A stretch of 64,000 bases of DNA, taken from assembly GCF_000948415.1 (NCBI RefSeq), contig NZ_JYII01000021.1, positions 186,001 to 250,000 of the forward strand. Reading direction: 5' to 3'. How positions within the stretch are numbered: the first letter of the stretch is position 1; each line of letters opens with the position of its first letter. Source of the stretch: Thalassospira sp. HJ. GTDB taxonomy: Bacteria > Pseudomonadota > Alphaproteobacteria > Rhodospirillales > Thalassospiraceae. Below are positions 11,500-20,790 of the stretch, one piece after another. A program made the translations under genes and the position numbers. A model generated the notes under the pieces. It saw only the letters and a program-made list of their open reading frames with translations, was not told where the DNA came from and made no database searches.

Positions 11500-12231
11500 A
11501 TGGAGCGGATGGCCATCATGATTGATGGAGCGTTCTTTATCAATCGTTTCAAGCATGTATACCCAAAGAAAAACGCTAGGGATCCAAGTGTTGTCGCAAA
11601 GACAGCTTTTCAGATGGCCTGCGCGCACCTGAAGCCTAAAAACAAAAACTCTAAGAAGTCAGATCTGTATCGGGTATTTTTTTACGACTGCCCGCCTTTG
11701 ACGAAGCGTGTACACACTCCCATTGAAAATAAGTCGGTCAATTTGGCCACTTCTGACGAAGCGAAGTTCCGAACCGCTATTCATCAGGAGATGACGACAT
11801 TTAGAAAGGTTGCGCTTCGCCTTGGTCACCTGAACGAAAAAACCGCTTCGTGGATCATCAAAAAGCGCGTCATGACAGAGTTGCTTAAAGGTAAAAGAGA
11901 ATGGAATGATCTGAAAGACGATGATTTCGTTTATTATGCCAAGCAAACAGGCGTCGATATGAGGATTGGCGTCGATATTGCGCTGCTGGCTCAAAAGAGA
12001 TTGGTCGATCAAGTTGTGTTGGTTGCAGGTGATAGTGATTTCGTACCAGCTGCTAAGCTCGCCCGTAGGGAAGGGATAGACTTCATTTTAGATCCTATGT
12101 GGAATCACATTGCGCCAGACCTGTTGACCCACATCGATGGCTTGCGATCGGTAACAGCCAACCCCTTAGCAAAGAAGACTACAAAAGAAATCGAAGATGA
12201 AGCTAAGGATGGCGGTGCTGCCAAGGCATAG
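11500..12231 (+). CDS. NYN (PIN-like) domain protein, putative ribonuclease
   Basis: A 243-residue protein of the NYN/LabA-like fold, a PIN-related nuclease superfamily. Acidic residues expected to bind metal are visible: Asp9 in IMIDG, Asp153 and Asp159 in GVDMRIGVDIALL, and Asp178/Asp180 in VAGDSDFVPAA (177-181 GDSDF). The C-terminal tail is charged and disordered-looking. A strong GGGGAGGG site precedes ATG 11500; an internal Met4 is a possible alternative. Lower GC and lysine-rich composition differ from the flanking core genes, which suggests transfer. It is followed after 56 bp by an uncharacterised membrane-anchored protein, probably its partner. The substrate is unknown. Confidence 0.82.
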   Translation: MERMAIMIDGAFFINRFKHVYPKKNARDPSVVAKTAFQMACAHLKPKNKNSKKSDLYRVFFYDCPPLTKRVHTPIENKSVNLATSDEAKFRTAIHQEMTTFRKVALRLGHLNEKTASWIIKKRVMTELLKGKREWNDLKDDDFVYYAKQTGVDMRIGVDIALLAQKRLVDQVVLVAGDSDFVPAAKLARREGIDFILDPMWNHIAPDLLTHIDGLRSVTANPLAKKTTKEIEDEAKDGGAAKA

Positions 12232-12287
12232 GCTTACATGGAACATGAGGTTTGTCCGGATGGCCGGTCATTGCGAAAGGGTAAGGG

Positions 12288-13253
12288 ATGGCGCGACCAG
12301 TTGGGAAGAGATATGATCATCCTTTTGACGGGGATGCCCCTCGGGTAACGCCCTCGCGCATTCGCAGGCTTAGCCGTGAAGCGCAGGTGCAGCTGATCGC
12401 ACAATGGTTTTATTCACTCCATGAAGACCCTGCCAATGAAACACCTTACAATGGTAGGGAAGGTGGCTATCTATATATCCATGGCGGCCCCTACGATGCA
12501 CGTGAGGCAATTGAGAATGAATTTATCGATTACGTTGATGCTGAAATCATTGGCCGTGCAATCGACGAGGTAGAAAGTGATGGAACGGTCGAGTGGGCGC
12601 CAAGTTTCCTTCATCCAGACCGAATTGCCTATGACGAGGAGGCCATTGCTTCACTGGAACCCGACGAGTTCGATCACCCGGCCAGCACCCGGGGCATCTT
12701 TACTGCTAATCATGCATTGCGCGCGGAACGAAATAGAGATCCGGTTGCTGACCATGACCAGATCGATGCGCGGTTAGAGCGTGGAGCCCGTACATCTTTT
12801 GGTACCAGTTATGACAGGGCTGTTCGGCTAACAGTCCAATCATATGCGGCAGATCTCCGGGCGCTTCTCTCAAAAGCAGAAACAAAGCCGGTAAAGCATG
12901 GAGGAATTGGCCACAACCAGCCGCCTTCAGATATCGAGCTTGAGGAGGAGCAGAAGGTAGGTCTGAAGGCTGCGGTAGAGGCCATCAGTGAAGAGCTTGT
13001 CCATGAACGGCCAGATGTTCGGAAAGTGTCACGCGCAGCGCGTGTTCTTCAATCCATCGGTCGATGGGTGGCCAAGAAGCTCGACATTAGCTTGGAAGCT
13101 TTCCTGAAAGGTATGTTTGGCGCTCTTGGTATCAGTGCCGCTGGCACGCTTACAGCTGTCGGAATATACGGTGTTGATGCCATCATTCACCAGACTATGG
13201 CTCTATATCACTCTGTTATTGACTGGCTCAACGCAGTCGTCTTGCCTTTTTGA
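12288..13253 (+). CDS. Uncharacterised protein with GGIGHNQPP motif and C-terminal membrane anchor
   Basis: A 321-residue protein whose function I do not recognise. The N-terminal half (about 30-120) is acidic and holds GGYLYIHGGPYDAREAIENEF and EVESDGTVEWAPS, blocks I have seen only in uncharacterised accessory proteins. A GGIGHNQPP motif at 205-213 is recurrent in alphaproteobacterial hypothetical proteins and marks a linker. Then comes a helical region (216-265). Hydrophobic segments at about 274-298 and 299-320 could form one or two membrane helices at the very C terminus. The gene starts just after AAGGGTAAGGG. The arrangement of a cytoplasmic sensor-like part and a small membrane tail next to a nuclease-like gene recalls two-gene defence modules, but this is inference only. 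Confidence 0.7.
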   Translation: MARPVGKRYDHPFDGDAPRVTPSRIRRLSREAQVQLIAQWFYSLHEDPANETPYNGREGGYLYIHGGPYDAREAIENEFIDYVDAEIIGRAIDEVESDGTVEWAPSFLHPDRIAYDEEAIASLEPDEFDHPASTRGIFTANHALRAERNRDPVADHDQIDARLERGARTSFGTSYDRAVRLTVQSYAADLRALLSKAETKPVKHGGIGHNQPPSDIELEEEQKVGLKAAVEAISEELVHERPDVRKVSRAARVLQSIGRWVAKKLDISLEAFLKGMFGALGISAAGTLTAVGIYGVDAIIHQTMALYHSVIDWLNAVVLPF

Positions 13254-13526
13254 CGCCTTCAAAATCTGGTGTCAGATTATCCTGATAGGCTGGGTTATCT
13301 GTCAGGTTTTATCATCACTGTGGTTCGAGGCATCCTCGTAAACGTTTACAGCAGGCTTTAGTTTCAAGCAAGTTGACGCAAGAACTAAGTCCGTAAACTG
13401 AAGCTCAAGTAGTTTGGTTTTCCGATTGATGCTGCCACATTATTTTTTAACTCACTTCAAATTCTTTGAGTCGACAAGAAAATCTAGAATCTTATCGCTA
13501 GTTTTGAGCAGGAAAAGTGGTGGGTG

Positions 13527-14438
13527 TTAGTTAACTCTAAGCAACGCACCGTGGGTCTGAATGACCCTGGCTGAAAGGGCCTGACCCTTCGCAATCGCAT
13601 CCTCGGTCGTGCTGTTGGCAAACCGCGCTGCCAGAAAGGCCGCGTTAAAGGAATCACCGGCACCGGTGGCGTCGACAACGTTTGAAACGTTTGGTGTTTC
13701 AAGGCTTGCCGCCTGACCATCTTTCAGAAACGTGCAGGCCTTGCTGCCATTCTTAACGATAACCTCGGCAACCCCGAGATCGCGATAGCGCAGTACCGTC
13801 TCTTCCGGGGACGCATCACCAAACAGGCTTGCCTCGTCATCAAAGCTTGGCAGCACGATACTGGATCGTTTGGCCACATCCGTGATCACCTGCTTGCAGG
13901 TCTCCCGGTCTTCCCAAAGGGCTGGGCGAATGTTGGGATCAAAGACGATCCGGGTTTTGGCTGGCAATTGCCCAAGCAGCTCGGTCAAGGCTGCGCGGCG
14001 ATCTGGCGACAGGATCGCCAGGGTGATGCCAGACAGATACAGCACATCTGCATCAGTAAAAGCCGATGCCAGCCGTGAAGTGTCATCGGCCATCCGTCGT
14101 GCAGCAGAATTTTCACGCCAGTATGTAAAGAACCGGTCACCATCTTCCTGCCCGATAAGGTAAAGACCCGGACGTTTTCCGGTAATAACCTGAATATCGT
14201 CGGTCTCAATCCCGGCGTCGCGGATGAAGGTCGATATCTGCCCGGAATAGCGATCATCGCCAAGGGCGGTGACATAACTCACGTGCCAGTCATCTGCATC
14301 GGTCGCATTTCGGAAATGCCAGGCGGTGTTTAACGTATCGCCGGCAATGCCCATTTTCCAATGGCCGCCGGTACCGTCACTGCCGCCAGCCATTTCGATC
14401 ATGCATTCGCCGCAGGAAACAAACCGCTTTGCCGTCAT
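13527..14438 (-). CDS. kdgK: 2-dehydro-3-deoxygluconokinase (PfkB family)
   Basis: A 303-residue PfkB-type sugar kinase that phosphorylates 2-keto-3-deoxygluconate (KDG) to KDPG, the entry to the Entner-Doudoroff aldolase step. The N-terminal CGECMIEMAGG and GGHWKMGIAGDTLNTA blocks match KdgK, and the PfkB signature with the catalytic Asp is VDATGAGDSFNAAFLAARF near the C terminus. The start codon overlaps the stop of the upstream fructuronate reductase gene by 4 bp (ATGA, 14435-14438), so the two are translationally coupled. It is the last gene of the uxuA-uxuB-kdgK operon. Confidence 0.93.
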   Translation of the reverse strand: MTAKRFVSCGECMIEMAGGSDGTGGHWKMGIAGDTLNTAWHFRNATDADDWHVSYVTALGDDRYSGQISTFIRDAGIETDDIQVITGKRPGLYLIGQEDGDRFFTYWRENSAARRMADDTSRLASAFTDADVLYLSGITLAILSPDRRAALTELLGQLPAKTRIVFDPNIRPALWEDRETCKQVITDVAKRSSIVLPSFDDEASLFGDASPEETVLRYRDLGVAEVIVKNGSKACTFLKDGQAASLETPNVSNVVDATGAGDSFNAAFLAARFANSTTEDAIAKGQALSARVIQTHGALLRVN

Positions 14439-15889
14439 GAGTTCAGCTCTTGCGCAATCGCGTGATCCGCACCTTCGGAAAGCAACAGCGTCAAACGGGC
14501 AATCACCGAAGCCCGCCAGACGGCACTTTCCTTAAGGCCGTCGGGCATCCAGCCTTGCAGGTTTGCCAGCCGGTCATAGATCTCGACTGCACCCTGTTCG
14601 TCGCCAAGGGTGGTGACAATGTCATCTGCGCGCGGATCGTTAAGGGTTTGCGCGGCGTCACCCGGTTTCGCACCATTGATCCATGTGCGCATGACGGCAA
14701 GCCAGGCGGCAAAGCACAGCGCAAACGTGCCAAGCTGTTCCGGTGCATTCAGCATCTGCAAGGCGGGCGCGAAAATGCGCTGCGGCAGTTTTTCTGTGCC
14801 ATCCATGGCGATCTGGCGGGTTTCGTGGGCAATTTCCGGGTTGCGGAAACGATCCACCAGTTCGGCGCCGTAGTCGGCAAAATCAATGCCCGGCAGGGGT
14901 GTCATCGACGCGGCGGCATTTTCCATATGCCGTGCGACGAGTTTGGCAAACATGTCATTTGCCATCGCATCACGGACATAACGATACCCGCCCAGCTGTC
15001 CGACATAGGCAATCAGTGAATGACTGCCATTAAGCATCCGAAGCTTCATCAGCTCATAGGGCTCGACGTCCTTTACAAGGATGGCGCCGGCTTGTTCCCA
15101 TGCCGGGCGTCCATCGGGGAAGTCATCCTCGATCACCCATTGCGAAAACGGTTCGGTTTCGATGGCGGCCGGGTCGTCATGACCGATCAGGCGTTTGGCA
15201 TCGGCAAAGGTTTGTTCCGTTGCGGCCGGCGTGATCCGATCGACCATGGTCGAGGGGAAGGACACATTTTCACCGACCCATTGACCCAGATCCGCATCGA
15301 TCTGTGTCGCGAAATCAATCACGCCATCGCGCAGCAGATGGCCATTGGCCGGCAGGTTGTCGCACGAAACGATGGTAAAGGGCCGCAGGCCAGCATCCTT
15401 GCGGCGTTTAAGTCCGGCCACCAGAATGCCTACCAGCCCCGATGGGGCAGAAGGATTTTCCAGATCGTGTTTGATGGCAGGATGGTCGTGCTGCACCTTT
15501 CCCGAAACGCGATCAATCCCATAGGCCTTCTCTGTCACCGTAATGGTCACGATCCGGATCGCCGGATTGGCAAGGGCGGAAATAACCGGAGCCACATCGC
15601 GCGCCGCCGCGATGGCGCGCGTCATGCTGGTAATCTTGCGCGCCTTCGGCCCATCGGCATGGCGTTCGATCACCGTAAAGGCACAGCCTTGTGCATTGAG
15701 CGCATCGACAATTTCCGTGCTGCGCAGGCTGACACCGATAATGTGCCAGTCACCGTTAAGTGTGGCCATCGCGTCGTGCGTATAGACCGCCTGATGGGCA
15801 CGATGGAACGCGCCGATGCCGATATGCACGATACCGGCACCTTCCAACGGCAGGTCCGTTTCCCGGTCTGATGCATCGGAATGTGTCAT
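14435..15889 (-). CDS. uxuB: Mannitol dehydrogenase family, D-fructuronate (mannonate) oxidoreductase
   Basis: A 484-residue NAD-dependent polyol dehydrogenase. The Rossmann start is GAGIVHIGIGAFHRAHQAVY and the catalytic block is KLRMLNGSHSLIAYVG, which carries the active-site lysine of the long-chain mannitol dehydrogenase family. With mannonate dehydratase upstream and KDG kinase downstream, the likely reaction is D-fructuronate to D-mannonate. Plain mannitol 2-dehydrogenase is the alternative but does not fit the neighbours. It begins 3 bp after uxuA ends and overlaps kdgK by 4 bp. Confidence 0.9.
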   Translation of the reverse strand: MTHSDASDRETDLPLEGAGIVHIGIGAFHRAHQAVYTHDAMATLNGDWHIIGVSLRSTEIVDALNAQGCAFTVIERHADGPKARKITSMTRAIAAARDVAPVISALANPAIRIVTITVTEKAYGIDRVSGKVQHDHPAIKHDLENPSAPSGLVGILVAGLKRRKDAGLRPFTIVSCDNLPANGHLLRDGVIDFATQIDADLGQWVGENVSFPSTMVDRITPAATEQTFADAKRLIGHDDPAAIETEPFSQWVIEDDFPDGRPAWEQAGAILVKDVEPYELMKLRMLNGSHSLIAYVGQLGGYRYVRDAMANDMFAKLVARHMENAAASMTPLPGIDFADYGAELVDRFRNPEIAHETRQIAMDGTEKLPQRIFAPALQMLNAPEQLGTFALCFAAWLAVMRTWINGAKPGDAAQTLNDPRADDIVTTLGDEQGAVEIYDRLANLQGWMPDGLKESAVWRASVIARLTLLLSEGADHAIAQELNS

Positions 15890-15892
15890 TGC

Positions 15893-17110
15893 CTACTCCG
15901 CAAGCTGGTCAAGTCGTGCTGAAAGGGCGGTCATCACGCCGCGCAGCTCGGCCAGGCCCTTCAGGCGGCCAATTGCCGGATAGCCCGGCTGTCCCTTGCG
16001 ATTAAGATCATCAAGAATGTCCTGACCGTGATCCGGGCGCATCGGAATGTTCCAGTCGTCCCGGCCTGCGGCTTTGCGGCGGGCTTCCTCGCGCAGGATC
16101 TGCTCGATCAGGGCGACCATGTCGGTATCACCGCCCAAATGCTCGGCTTCATGGAAGCTGCATGGCAGGCCGGCACTTTCGCGCGTGGTGTTGCGCAGAT
16201 GAATGAAATGCACCCGTTCGCCCCAACGTTTCATCATGCCCGGCAAATCGTTGCCCGGATGCACGCCAAGCGATCCGGAACACAGGGTAATACCGTTTTC
16301 AGGAATATCGACCGCCTTCATGACAAAGGCGTAATCGGCCTCGGTCGACATGATGCGCGGCAGACCCAAAAGCGCAAAGGGCGGATCATCCGGATGGCAG
16401 CACATGCGAATGCCGACTTCACGGGCGACCGGCACAACTTCCTCAAGGAAGGCAACCAGATTGGCGCGCAGCGTATCGGCATCAATCTCGGCATAGGTGG
16501 CAAGAAGCCCGCGCAAATCTTCAAGCGACAGGTTCTCAACCGAGCCGGGCAGGCCAAAGGCAACGGTGCGTTCAAGTTCTTCGCGGCGCGCAGCAGGCAT
16601 CTCGGCAAAGCGGGCCTTGGCGGCCGTAATGGTCTCAGTCGGGTAATCCTTTTCCGCACCGGGACGGGCCAGAATGAAAAGATCAAACGCGACAAAATCG
16701 GTCAGGTCAAAGCGCATGCAGGTAGCACCATTTGACAGGCGCCAATTCAGATGCGTGCGCGTCCAGTCGAGAACCGGCATGAAGTTGTAGCAAACAATCC
16801 TGATCCCGGAATCGGCCAGATTGCGCAGGCTTTCCTTATAGGCCGCGATATGGTCGCGCCACGGGCCAACCTGGCGTTTGATGGCTTCGGAAACCGGAAG
16901 ACTTTCAACCACATCCCATGTCAGACCCGATGGTGAGCCGTCCTGCATGGTGGCGATTTCGCGATGGCGTTTGGCAATTTCATCAGGGGTCCAGACAGCG
17001 CCGCTGGCAATGTGATGAAGGGCGGAAACAACGCCATGCGCCCCGGCCTGGCAAATATCGTCAATGCTGACCAGATCGCGCGGGCCGAACCATCTCCAGG
17101 TTTGTTTCAT
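15893..17110 (-). CDS. uxuA: Mannonate dehydratase
   Basis: A 405-residue metal-dependent dehydratase converting D-mannonate to 2-keto-3-deoxygluconate. The start MKQTWRWFGPRDLVSIDDICQAG and the blocks GIRIVCYNFMPVLDWTRT, CCHPDDPPFALLGLPRI and RPDHGQDILDDL are diagnostic of UxuA. The frame remains open 36 nt further upstream; I chose ATG 17108-17110 because AGAGAG precedes it and UxuA proteins begin at this point. It heads the leftward uxuA-uxuB-kdgK operon and is divergent from a GntR regulator, which probably controls both directions. Confidence 0.95.
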   Translation of the reverse strand: MKQTWRWFGPRDLVSIDDICQAGAHGVVSALHHIASGAVWTPDEIAKRHREIATMQDGSPSGLTWDVVESLPVSEAIKRQVGPWRDHIAAYKESLRNLADSGIRIVCYNFMPVLDWTRTHLNWRLSNGATCMRFDLTDFVAFDLFILARPGAEKDYPTETITAAKARFAEMPAARREELERTVAFGLPGSVENLSLEDLRGLLATYAEIDADTLRANLVAFLEEVVPVAREVGIRMCCHPDDPPFALLGLPRIMSTEADYAFVMKAVDIPENGITLCSGSLGVHPGNDLPGMMKRWGERVHFIHLRNTTRESAGLPCSFHEAEHLGGDTDMVALIEQILREEARRKAAGRDDWNIPMRPDHGQDILDDLNRKGQPGYPAIGRLKGLAELRGVMTALSARLDQLAE

Positions 17111-17237
17111 GTAATTCTCTCTGTATTGGCGTGGTGTGTTCGACACCGACTATAACAAGTGTGAACAGTATCATGCGACAATTATGTTGACTAGTATGGT
17201 AGTATGCATTAACGATCAGGAAAGCAAGGAGAGATTG
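17111..17237. promoter_or_regulatory. Divergent promoter region between uxuA and its GntR regulator
   Basis: 127 bp shared by both operons. TTGACT near 17183-17188 can act as a -35 element for the rightward side. A direct repeat TAGTATG-G-TAGTATG follows immediately (about 17190-17204), a plausible FadR-subfamily GntR half-site pair overlapping the promoter. Confidence 0.45.
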
Positions 17238-17948
17238 ATGGATGATCCTCAACTCAAGGACTGGGAAATTTCTCATGATCAGGCGGTCGGGCCGCAGATC
17301 CATCGCATCATTCGCGAGCGGATTGTCTGCACCGATCTGCTGCCCGGTGTCCGTCTTTCCGAAGCCGAACTTGCCAAACATTTCAATGTCAGCCGCCAGC
17401 CCGTCCGCGAAGCTTTCATAAAGCTCGCCGATCAGGGCCTGCTTGAGGTCCGCCCCCAACGCGGAACCTATGTGCGCAAAATCTCGGTAGCAGCCGTTCT
17501 TGACGCCCGCTTTGTGCGCGAAGCGATCGAGGCCGACATTGCCCGCTTTGTTGCCAAGGAACCCGATAGCGACTTTATCGCCCGTCTTGAACAGCTGATT
17601 GTTGATCAGCGCAAGGCGATGCAGGGCGACGCCCAGTGGTTCCTCAAACTTGATCATGACTTCCATCGTTGCCTGGCCGAAGCAGCCGGCAAGACCTATG
17701 CCTGGAAGGTGGTCGAAGATGTCCGCGCCCAGCTCGACCGGGTGCGTTACCTCAGCTACTTCCAGTTCCCGATGGATGAAATCATCGAACAACATGTCCG
17801 AATTGTTTCCGCAATCGCCAATCGTGATTGTGAAGCAGCCAGCGCGGCCATGCGCGAGCACCTTCGTGAAATCCTGCATGCGCTGCCTGATATTGCCCGC
17901 TCCAGATCGGAGCTATTTGACGACGCCAGTTCCGCGTTGTCGTCCTGA
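17238..17948 (+). CDS. GntR family regulator (FCD/FadR type) of the sugar-acid module
   Basis: A 236-residue repressor-type regulator. The winged helix-turn-helix spans about 15-85 (LSEAELAKHFNVSRQPVREAF, then RPQRGTYVRK). The C-terminal FCD ligand domain has the metal/ligand residues in LKLDHDFHRCLAEAAG and EQHVRIVSAI. The frame is open upstream to 17136, but ATG 17238 has the good site AAGGAGAG and starts the usual N terminus. It lies between the divergent uxuA operon and the TRAP transporter genes, so its effector is probably a hexuronate or aldonate pathway intermediate. Confidence 0.88.
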   Translation: MDDPQLKDWEISHDQAVGPQIHRIIRERIVCTDLLPGVRLSEAELAKHFNVSRQPVREAFIKLADQGLLEVRPQRGTYVRKISVAAVLDARFVREAIEADIARFVAKEPDSDFIARLEQLIVDQRKAMQGDAQWFLKLDHDFHRCLAEAAGKTYAWKVVEDVRAQLDRVRYLSYFQFPMDEIIEQHVRIVSAIANRDCEAASAAMREHLREILHALPDIARSRSELFDDASSALSS

Positions 17949-17974
17949 GGCATCAACCGAACAGGGAGGAAACG

Positions 17975-18949
17975 ATGCTTAAAAAAACGACCAAGAAACT
18001 GATTTTCGCCGGCGTAGCCGCCATGATGATGAGCACTTCTGCCATTGCAGCCGAAGTGACGCTCAAGCTTGGCCACCTCGCCAATGAACAGAATGCCTGG
18101 CACAAGGCTGCCGTGAAATTCGGGGAAGAAGTCTCTGCCCTGACCGATGGCCGTGTCGAAGTACAAGTTTTCCCCAACGAAACGCTCGGTAAGGAAATCG
18201 ACCTGATCAACGGCATGCAGCTGGGTTCGGTCGATATGACCATTACCGGTGAAAGCCTGCAGAACTGGGCGCCGATGGCAGCCCTTCTGGCAGTGCCGTA
18301 TGCCTATCCGACCCTTGAAGACATGGACGCTGTCGCAAGTGGCGAAATTGGCGAGCAGATCTCCCAGCAGATCATCGAAAAGGCCCGCATCCGTCCGATC
18401 GCCTACTTTGCCCGTGGTCCGCGTAACCTGACCTCGAACCGCGAAATCAAAAGCCCGGATGACCTTAATGGTCTGAAGCTGCGTGTGCCGAACGTGCCGC
18501 TGTTCGTTGATGTCTGGAAAACCCTTGGCGCACAGCCGACCCCGATGGCATTCTCCGAAGTCTTTACCTCGCTTCAGGCCGGCACTATCGATGCCCAGGA
18601 AAACCCGCTGGCGCTGATCGATTCTGCAAGCTTCAACGAAGTGCAGAAATTCGTAAACAAGACCGAGCATGTCCGTTCGTGGATTTACCTCACCATCTCC
18701 GAACTGACCTGGGCCAAACTGTCTGACGAAGACAAGGACGCCGTCATGGAAGCAGCAAAACGCGCCCAGGAATATGAGCGTGGCCTGTTTGTTGCTGACG
18801 AAGAGCGCCTGACCCAGACGCTTCAGTCCAAGGGCATGACCTTTGTCGAAGTCGACACAGCGGCCTTTGCACAGAAAGCAAAAGATGCTGTGTTGGCAAA
18901 CGTCTCCGACGAAATCCGTCCGATCGTCGAAGACCTGTTCGCACGCTGA
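17975..18949 (+). CDS. TRAP transporter solute-binding protein, DctP family
   Basis: A 324-residue periplasmic binding protein. A signal peptide (about 1-26, basic MLKKTTKK, then hydrophobic, cleavage after AIAA) precedes the DctP fold. The segment LRVPNVPLFVDVWKTLGAQPTPMAFSEVFTSLQAGTIDAQENP holds the conserved arginine that grips the substrate carboxylate. With the adjacent sugar-acid genes, the ligand is most likely a hexuronate or aldonate such as L-gulonate. It starts 26 bp after the regulator and is followed by an attenuator-like hairpin, which would give more binding protein than membrane subunits. Confidence 0.93.
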   Translation: MLKKTTKKLIFAGVAAMMMSTSAIAAEVTLKLGHLANEQNAWHKAAVKFGEEVSALTDGRVEVQVFPNETLGKEIDLINGMQLGSVDMTITGESLQNWAPMAALLAVPYAYPTLEDMDAVASGEIGEQISQQIIEKARIRPIAYFARGPRNLTSNREIKSPDDLNGLKLRVPNVPLFVDVWKTLGAQPTPMAFSEVFTSLQAGTIDAQENPLALIDSASFNEVQKFVNKTEHVRSWIYLTISELTWAKLSDEDKDAVMEAAKRAQEYERGLFVADEERLTQTLQSKGMTFVEVDTAAFAQKAKDAVLANVSDEIRPIVEDLFAR

Positions 18950-18957
18950 TTACTGCC

Positions 18958-18990
18958 GGTTCGGCCGCCTTTGTGCGGCCGAACCTTTCT
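18958..18990 (+). terminator. Attenuating hairpin between dctP and dctQ
   Basis: GGTTCGGCCGC (18958-18968) pairs perfectly with GCGGCCGAACC (18975-18985) around CTTTGT, followed by TTTCT. Hairpins at this position usually stabilise or partly terminate the binding-protein mRNA. Confidence 0.75.
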
Positions 18991-19006
18991 CGACGGGGAA
19001 GTTAAA

Positions 19007-19516
19007 GTGCTTTCTGCCAGACTATATGCCTTGCTGATTTCAATATGCCGGATCGGAACCGGGACGGCCTTTTGCGTCCTGATCGCAACCGTTCTGATCC
19101 AGGTGTTTTCAAGAACCTTTCTGACCAGCTCACCGGTCTGGACCGAAGAACTGACGCGGCATTCCTTGCTGTTTCTGGCGGCCTTCGGGGCCGGCTTGTC
19201 GTTTCGCAATGGTGAAATGGTCAATGTCGATATGGTTTGTGAAATGCAGTCCCCGCGGGTGCAACGCATCCTGATGTTCGTCGCCGCAGCGCTGACGGCA
19301 ATTTTCGCGCTGATGCTGCTGTCGCCGGCCTGGATGTTTGTTTCGATCGGATCGCTTCAAACCTCGCCGACATTGGGTGTGCGGATGGATTTCATCCATG
19401 CCACCGCTTTCATTCTTTTGGCCGTTCTTGCCCTTTTCGCCGTGCTGCGCATGATCCGGATCATCACCGGTAAATCTGACGGCAAACCCGAAGATACCTC
19501 GAAGGACCTTCCATGA
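19007..19516 (+). CDS. TRAP transporter small membrane subunit, DctQ family
   Basis: A 169-residue protein with four membrane helices that joins the binding protein to the large permease. The DctQ-type motif VWTEELTRHSLLFLAAFGAGLSFRNGEMVNVD is present. I chose GTG 19007, 7 nt after GGGGAA; an in-frame earlier start would include the attenuator hairpin. The stop overlaps the start of dctM by 4 bp (ATGA), so the two are translationally coupled. Confidence 0.88.
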   Translation: MLSARLYALLISICRIGTGTAFCVLIATVLIQVFSRTFLTSSPVWTEELTRHSLLFLAAFGAGLSFRNGEMVNVDMVCEMQSPRVQRILMFVAAALTAIFALMLLSPAWMFVSIGSLQTSPTLGVRMDFIHATAFILLAVLALFAVLRMIRIITGKSDGKPEDTSKDLP

Positions 19517-20787
19517 GCCTCGCAGTTTTACTTGGTGTTTTTGTCTTAGGCCTGATCATCGGCCTGCCGGTTGCGGTAACGCTTGGCCTTTCATCCCTGT
19601 GCTATTTGCTGCTTGAAGGCATCCCGCTTGTCGTGATCCCGCAAAAGCTGTTTGCCGGGATGGATGTGTTTGTTCTTTTGTGTATTCCGGGCTTCATTCT
19701 TGCCGGCAACCTGATGAATGGCGGCGGCATTACGCCGCGTATTGTGCGCTTTGCCAATGCGCTGGTGGGCTGGATGCGCGGTGGCCTTGGCCTGACCAAC
19801 GTCACCGGCTCGATGCTGTTTGGCGGCATTTCCGGAACCGCGGTTGCCGATGCGGCGTCAATTGGCGGCATGATGATTCCGGGCATGGTGCGTGCCGGTT
19901 ACACCCCGGCCTTCTCGGCCGCTGTAACTGCGGCATCCTCGACCGTCGGTCCGATCATTCCACCAAGCATGCCGATGATCATTGTCGGTGCGCTTTCGGG
20001 TGTGTCGGTTGGCAAAATGTTCATCGCCGGTGCCATTCCGGGCATCCTGATGGGCCTGGCGATGATGGTCACCTGCTACATTCTGGCTGTCCGGCGCAAT
20101 TTCCCGCATCAACCCTGGCAGGGCTTTGGCGAACTGGGGCAGTCCTTTATCGGTGCGTTCTGGGCGCTGGCAATGACCGGCCTGATTGTCGGCGGTTTGC
20201 TTACCGGGATTGCCACCCCGACCGAAACGGCGGTGATCGCAAGTCTCTATGCCCTGATCGTTGGTTGCTTTGTGTATCGTGAATTGCCGCTGCGCAAGGT
20301 GCCGAAAATCATCATCGACAGTGCCGTGACGGCTGCGGCGATCCTGGCACTGGTCGGTCTGGCCAACGTGTTTGGCTGGATTCTGGTATCCGAACGCATT
20401 CCGGAAATGATTTCCAATGCGGTTCTTTCGGTCACCGACAACAAATATGTCGTGATCCTTCTGATCAATCTGGTGTTGCTCATCGTCGGCATGTTCATGG
20501 AAACGATTGCCGCCCTGATCATTCTGTTTGTCCCGCTTCTGACATTGGCAACCAATGTCGGTGTCGACCCCATTCATTTTGCGGTCTTTGCGGTGCTTAA
20601 TCTGATGATCGGTCTGACGACGCCGCCGGTCGGGATCTGCATGTTTATCTGTGCCAACATTGCCAAGGCACCGGTAACAAGCGTGATCCGCGCGCTGGTG
20701 CCGTTCCTTCTGACCAACATCCTGATCCTGTTCCTTGTTTCCTATGTTCCGGCGCTGTCAACCTGGCTGCCGTCCCTGATGGAGTAA
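19513..20787 (+). CDS. TRAP transporter large permease subunit, DctM family
   Basis: A 424-residue integral membrane protein with about twelve helices, the sodium-coupled transport unit of the TRAP system. Typical blocks are visible: PQKLFAGMDVFVLLCIPGFILAGNLMN, SGTAVADAASIGGMMIPGM, and IIPPSMPMIIVGALSGVSVGKMFIAG. Its ATG overlaps the dctQ stop. The dehydrogenase gene follows after 3 bp, so transporter and first catabolic enzyme are one transcript. Confidence 0.95.
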   Translation: MSLAVLLGVFVLGLIIGLPVAVTLGLSSLCYLLLEGIPLVVIPQKLFAGMDVFVLLCIPGFILAGNLMNGGGITPRIVRFANALVGWMRGGLGLTNVTGSMLFGGISGTAVADAASIGGMMIPGMVRAGYTPAFSAAVTAASSTVGPIIPPSMPMIIVGALSGVSVGKMFIAGAIPGILMGLAMMVTCYILAVRRNFPHQPWQGFGELGQSFIGAFWALAMTGLIVGGLLTGIATPTETAVIASLYALIVGCFVYRELPLRKVPKIIIDSAVTAAAILALVGLANVFGWILVSERIPEMISNAVLSVTDNKYVVILLINLVLLIVGMFMETIAALIILFVPLLTLATNVGVDPIHFAVFAVLNLMIGLTTPPVGICMFICANIAKAPVTSVIRALVPFLLTNILILFLVSYVPALSTWLPSLME

Positions 20788-20790
20788 ATC

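Noticed and set aside
15020-15871. Plus-strand open frame opposite fructuronate reductase (283 codons)
   Set aside because: Antisense to a confidently assigned gene in a coupled operon, with no domain or ribosome site.
17111-17146. Twelve-residue N-terminal extension of mannonate dehydratase
   Set aside because: The family start MKQTWRWFGP coincides with ATG 17108-17110, preceded by AGAGAG, and the extension runs into the divergent promoter region.
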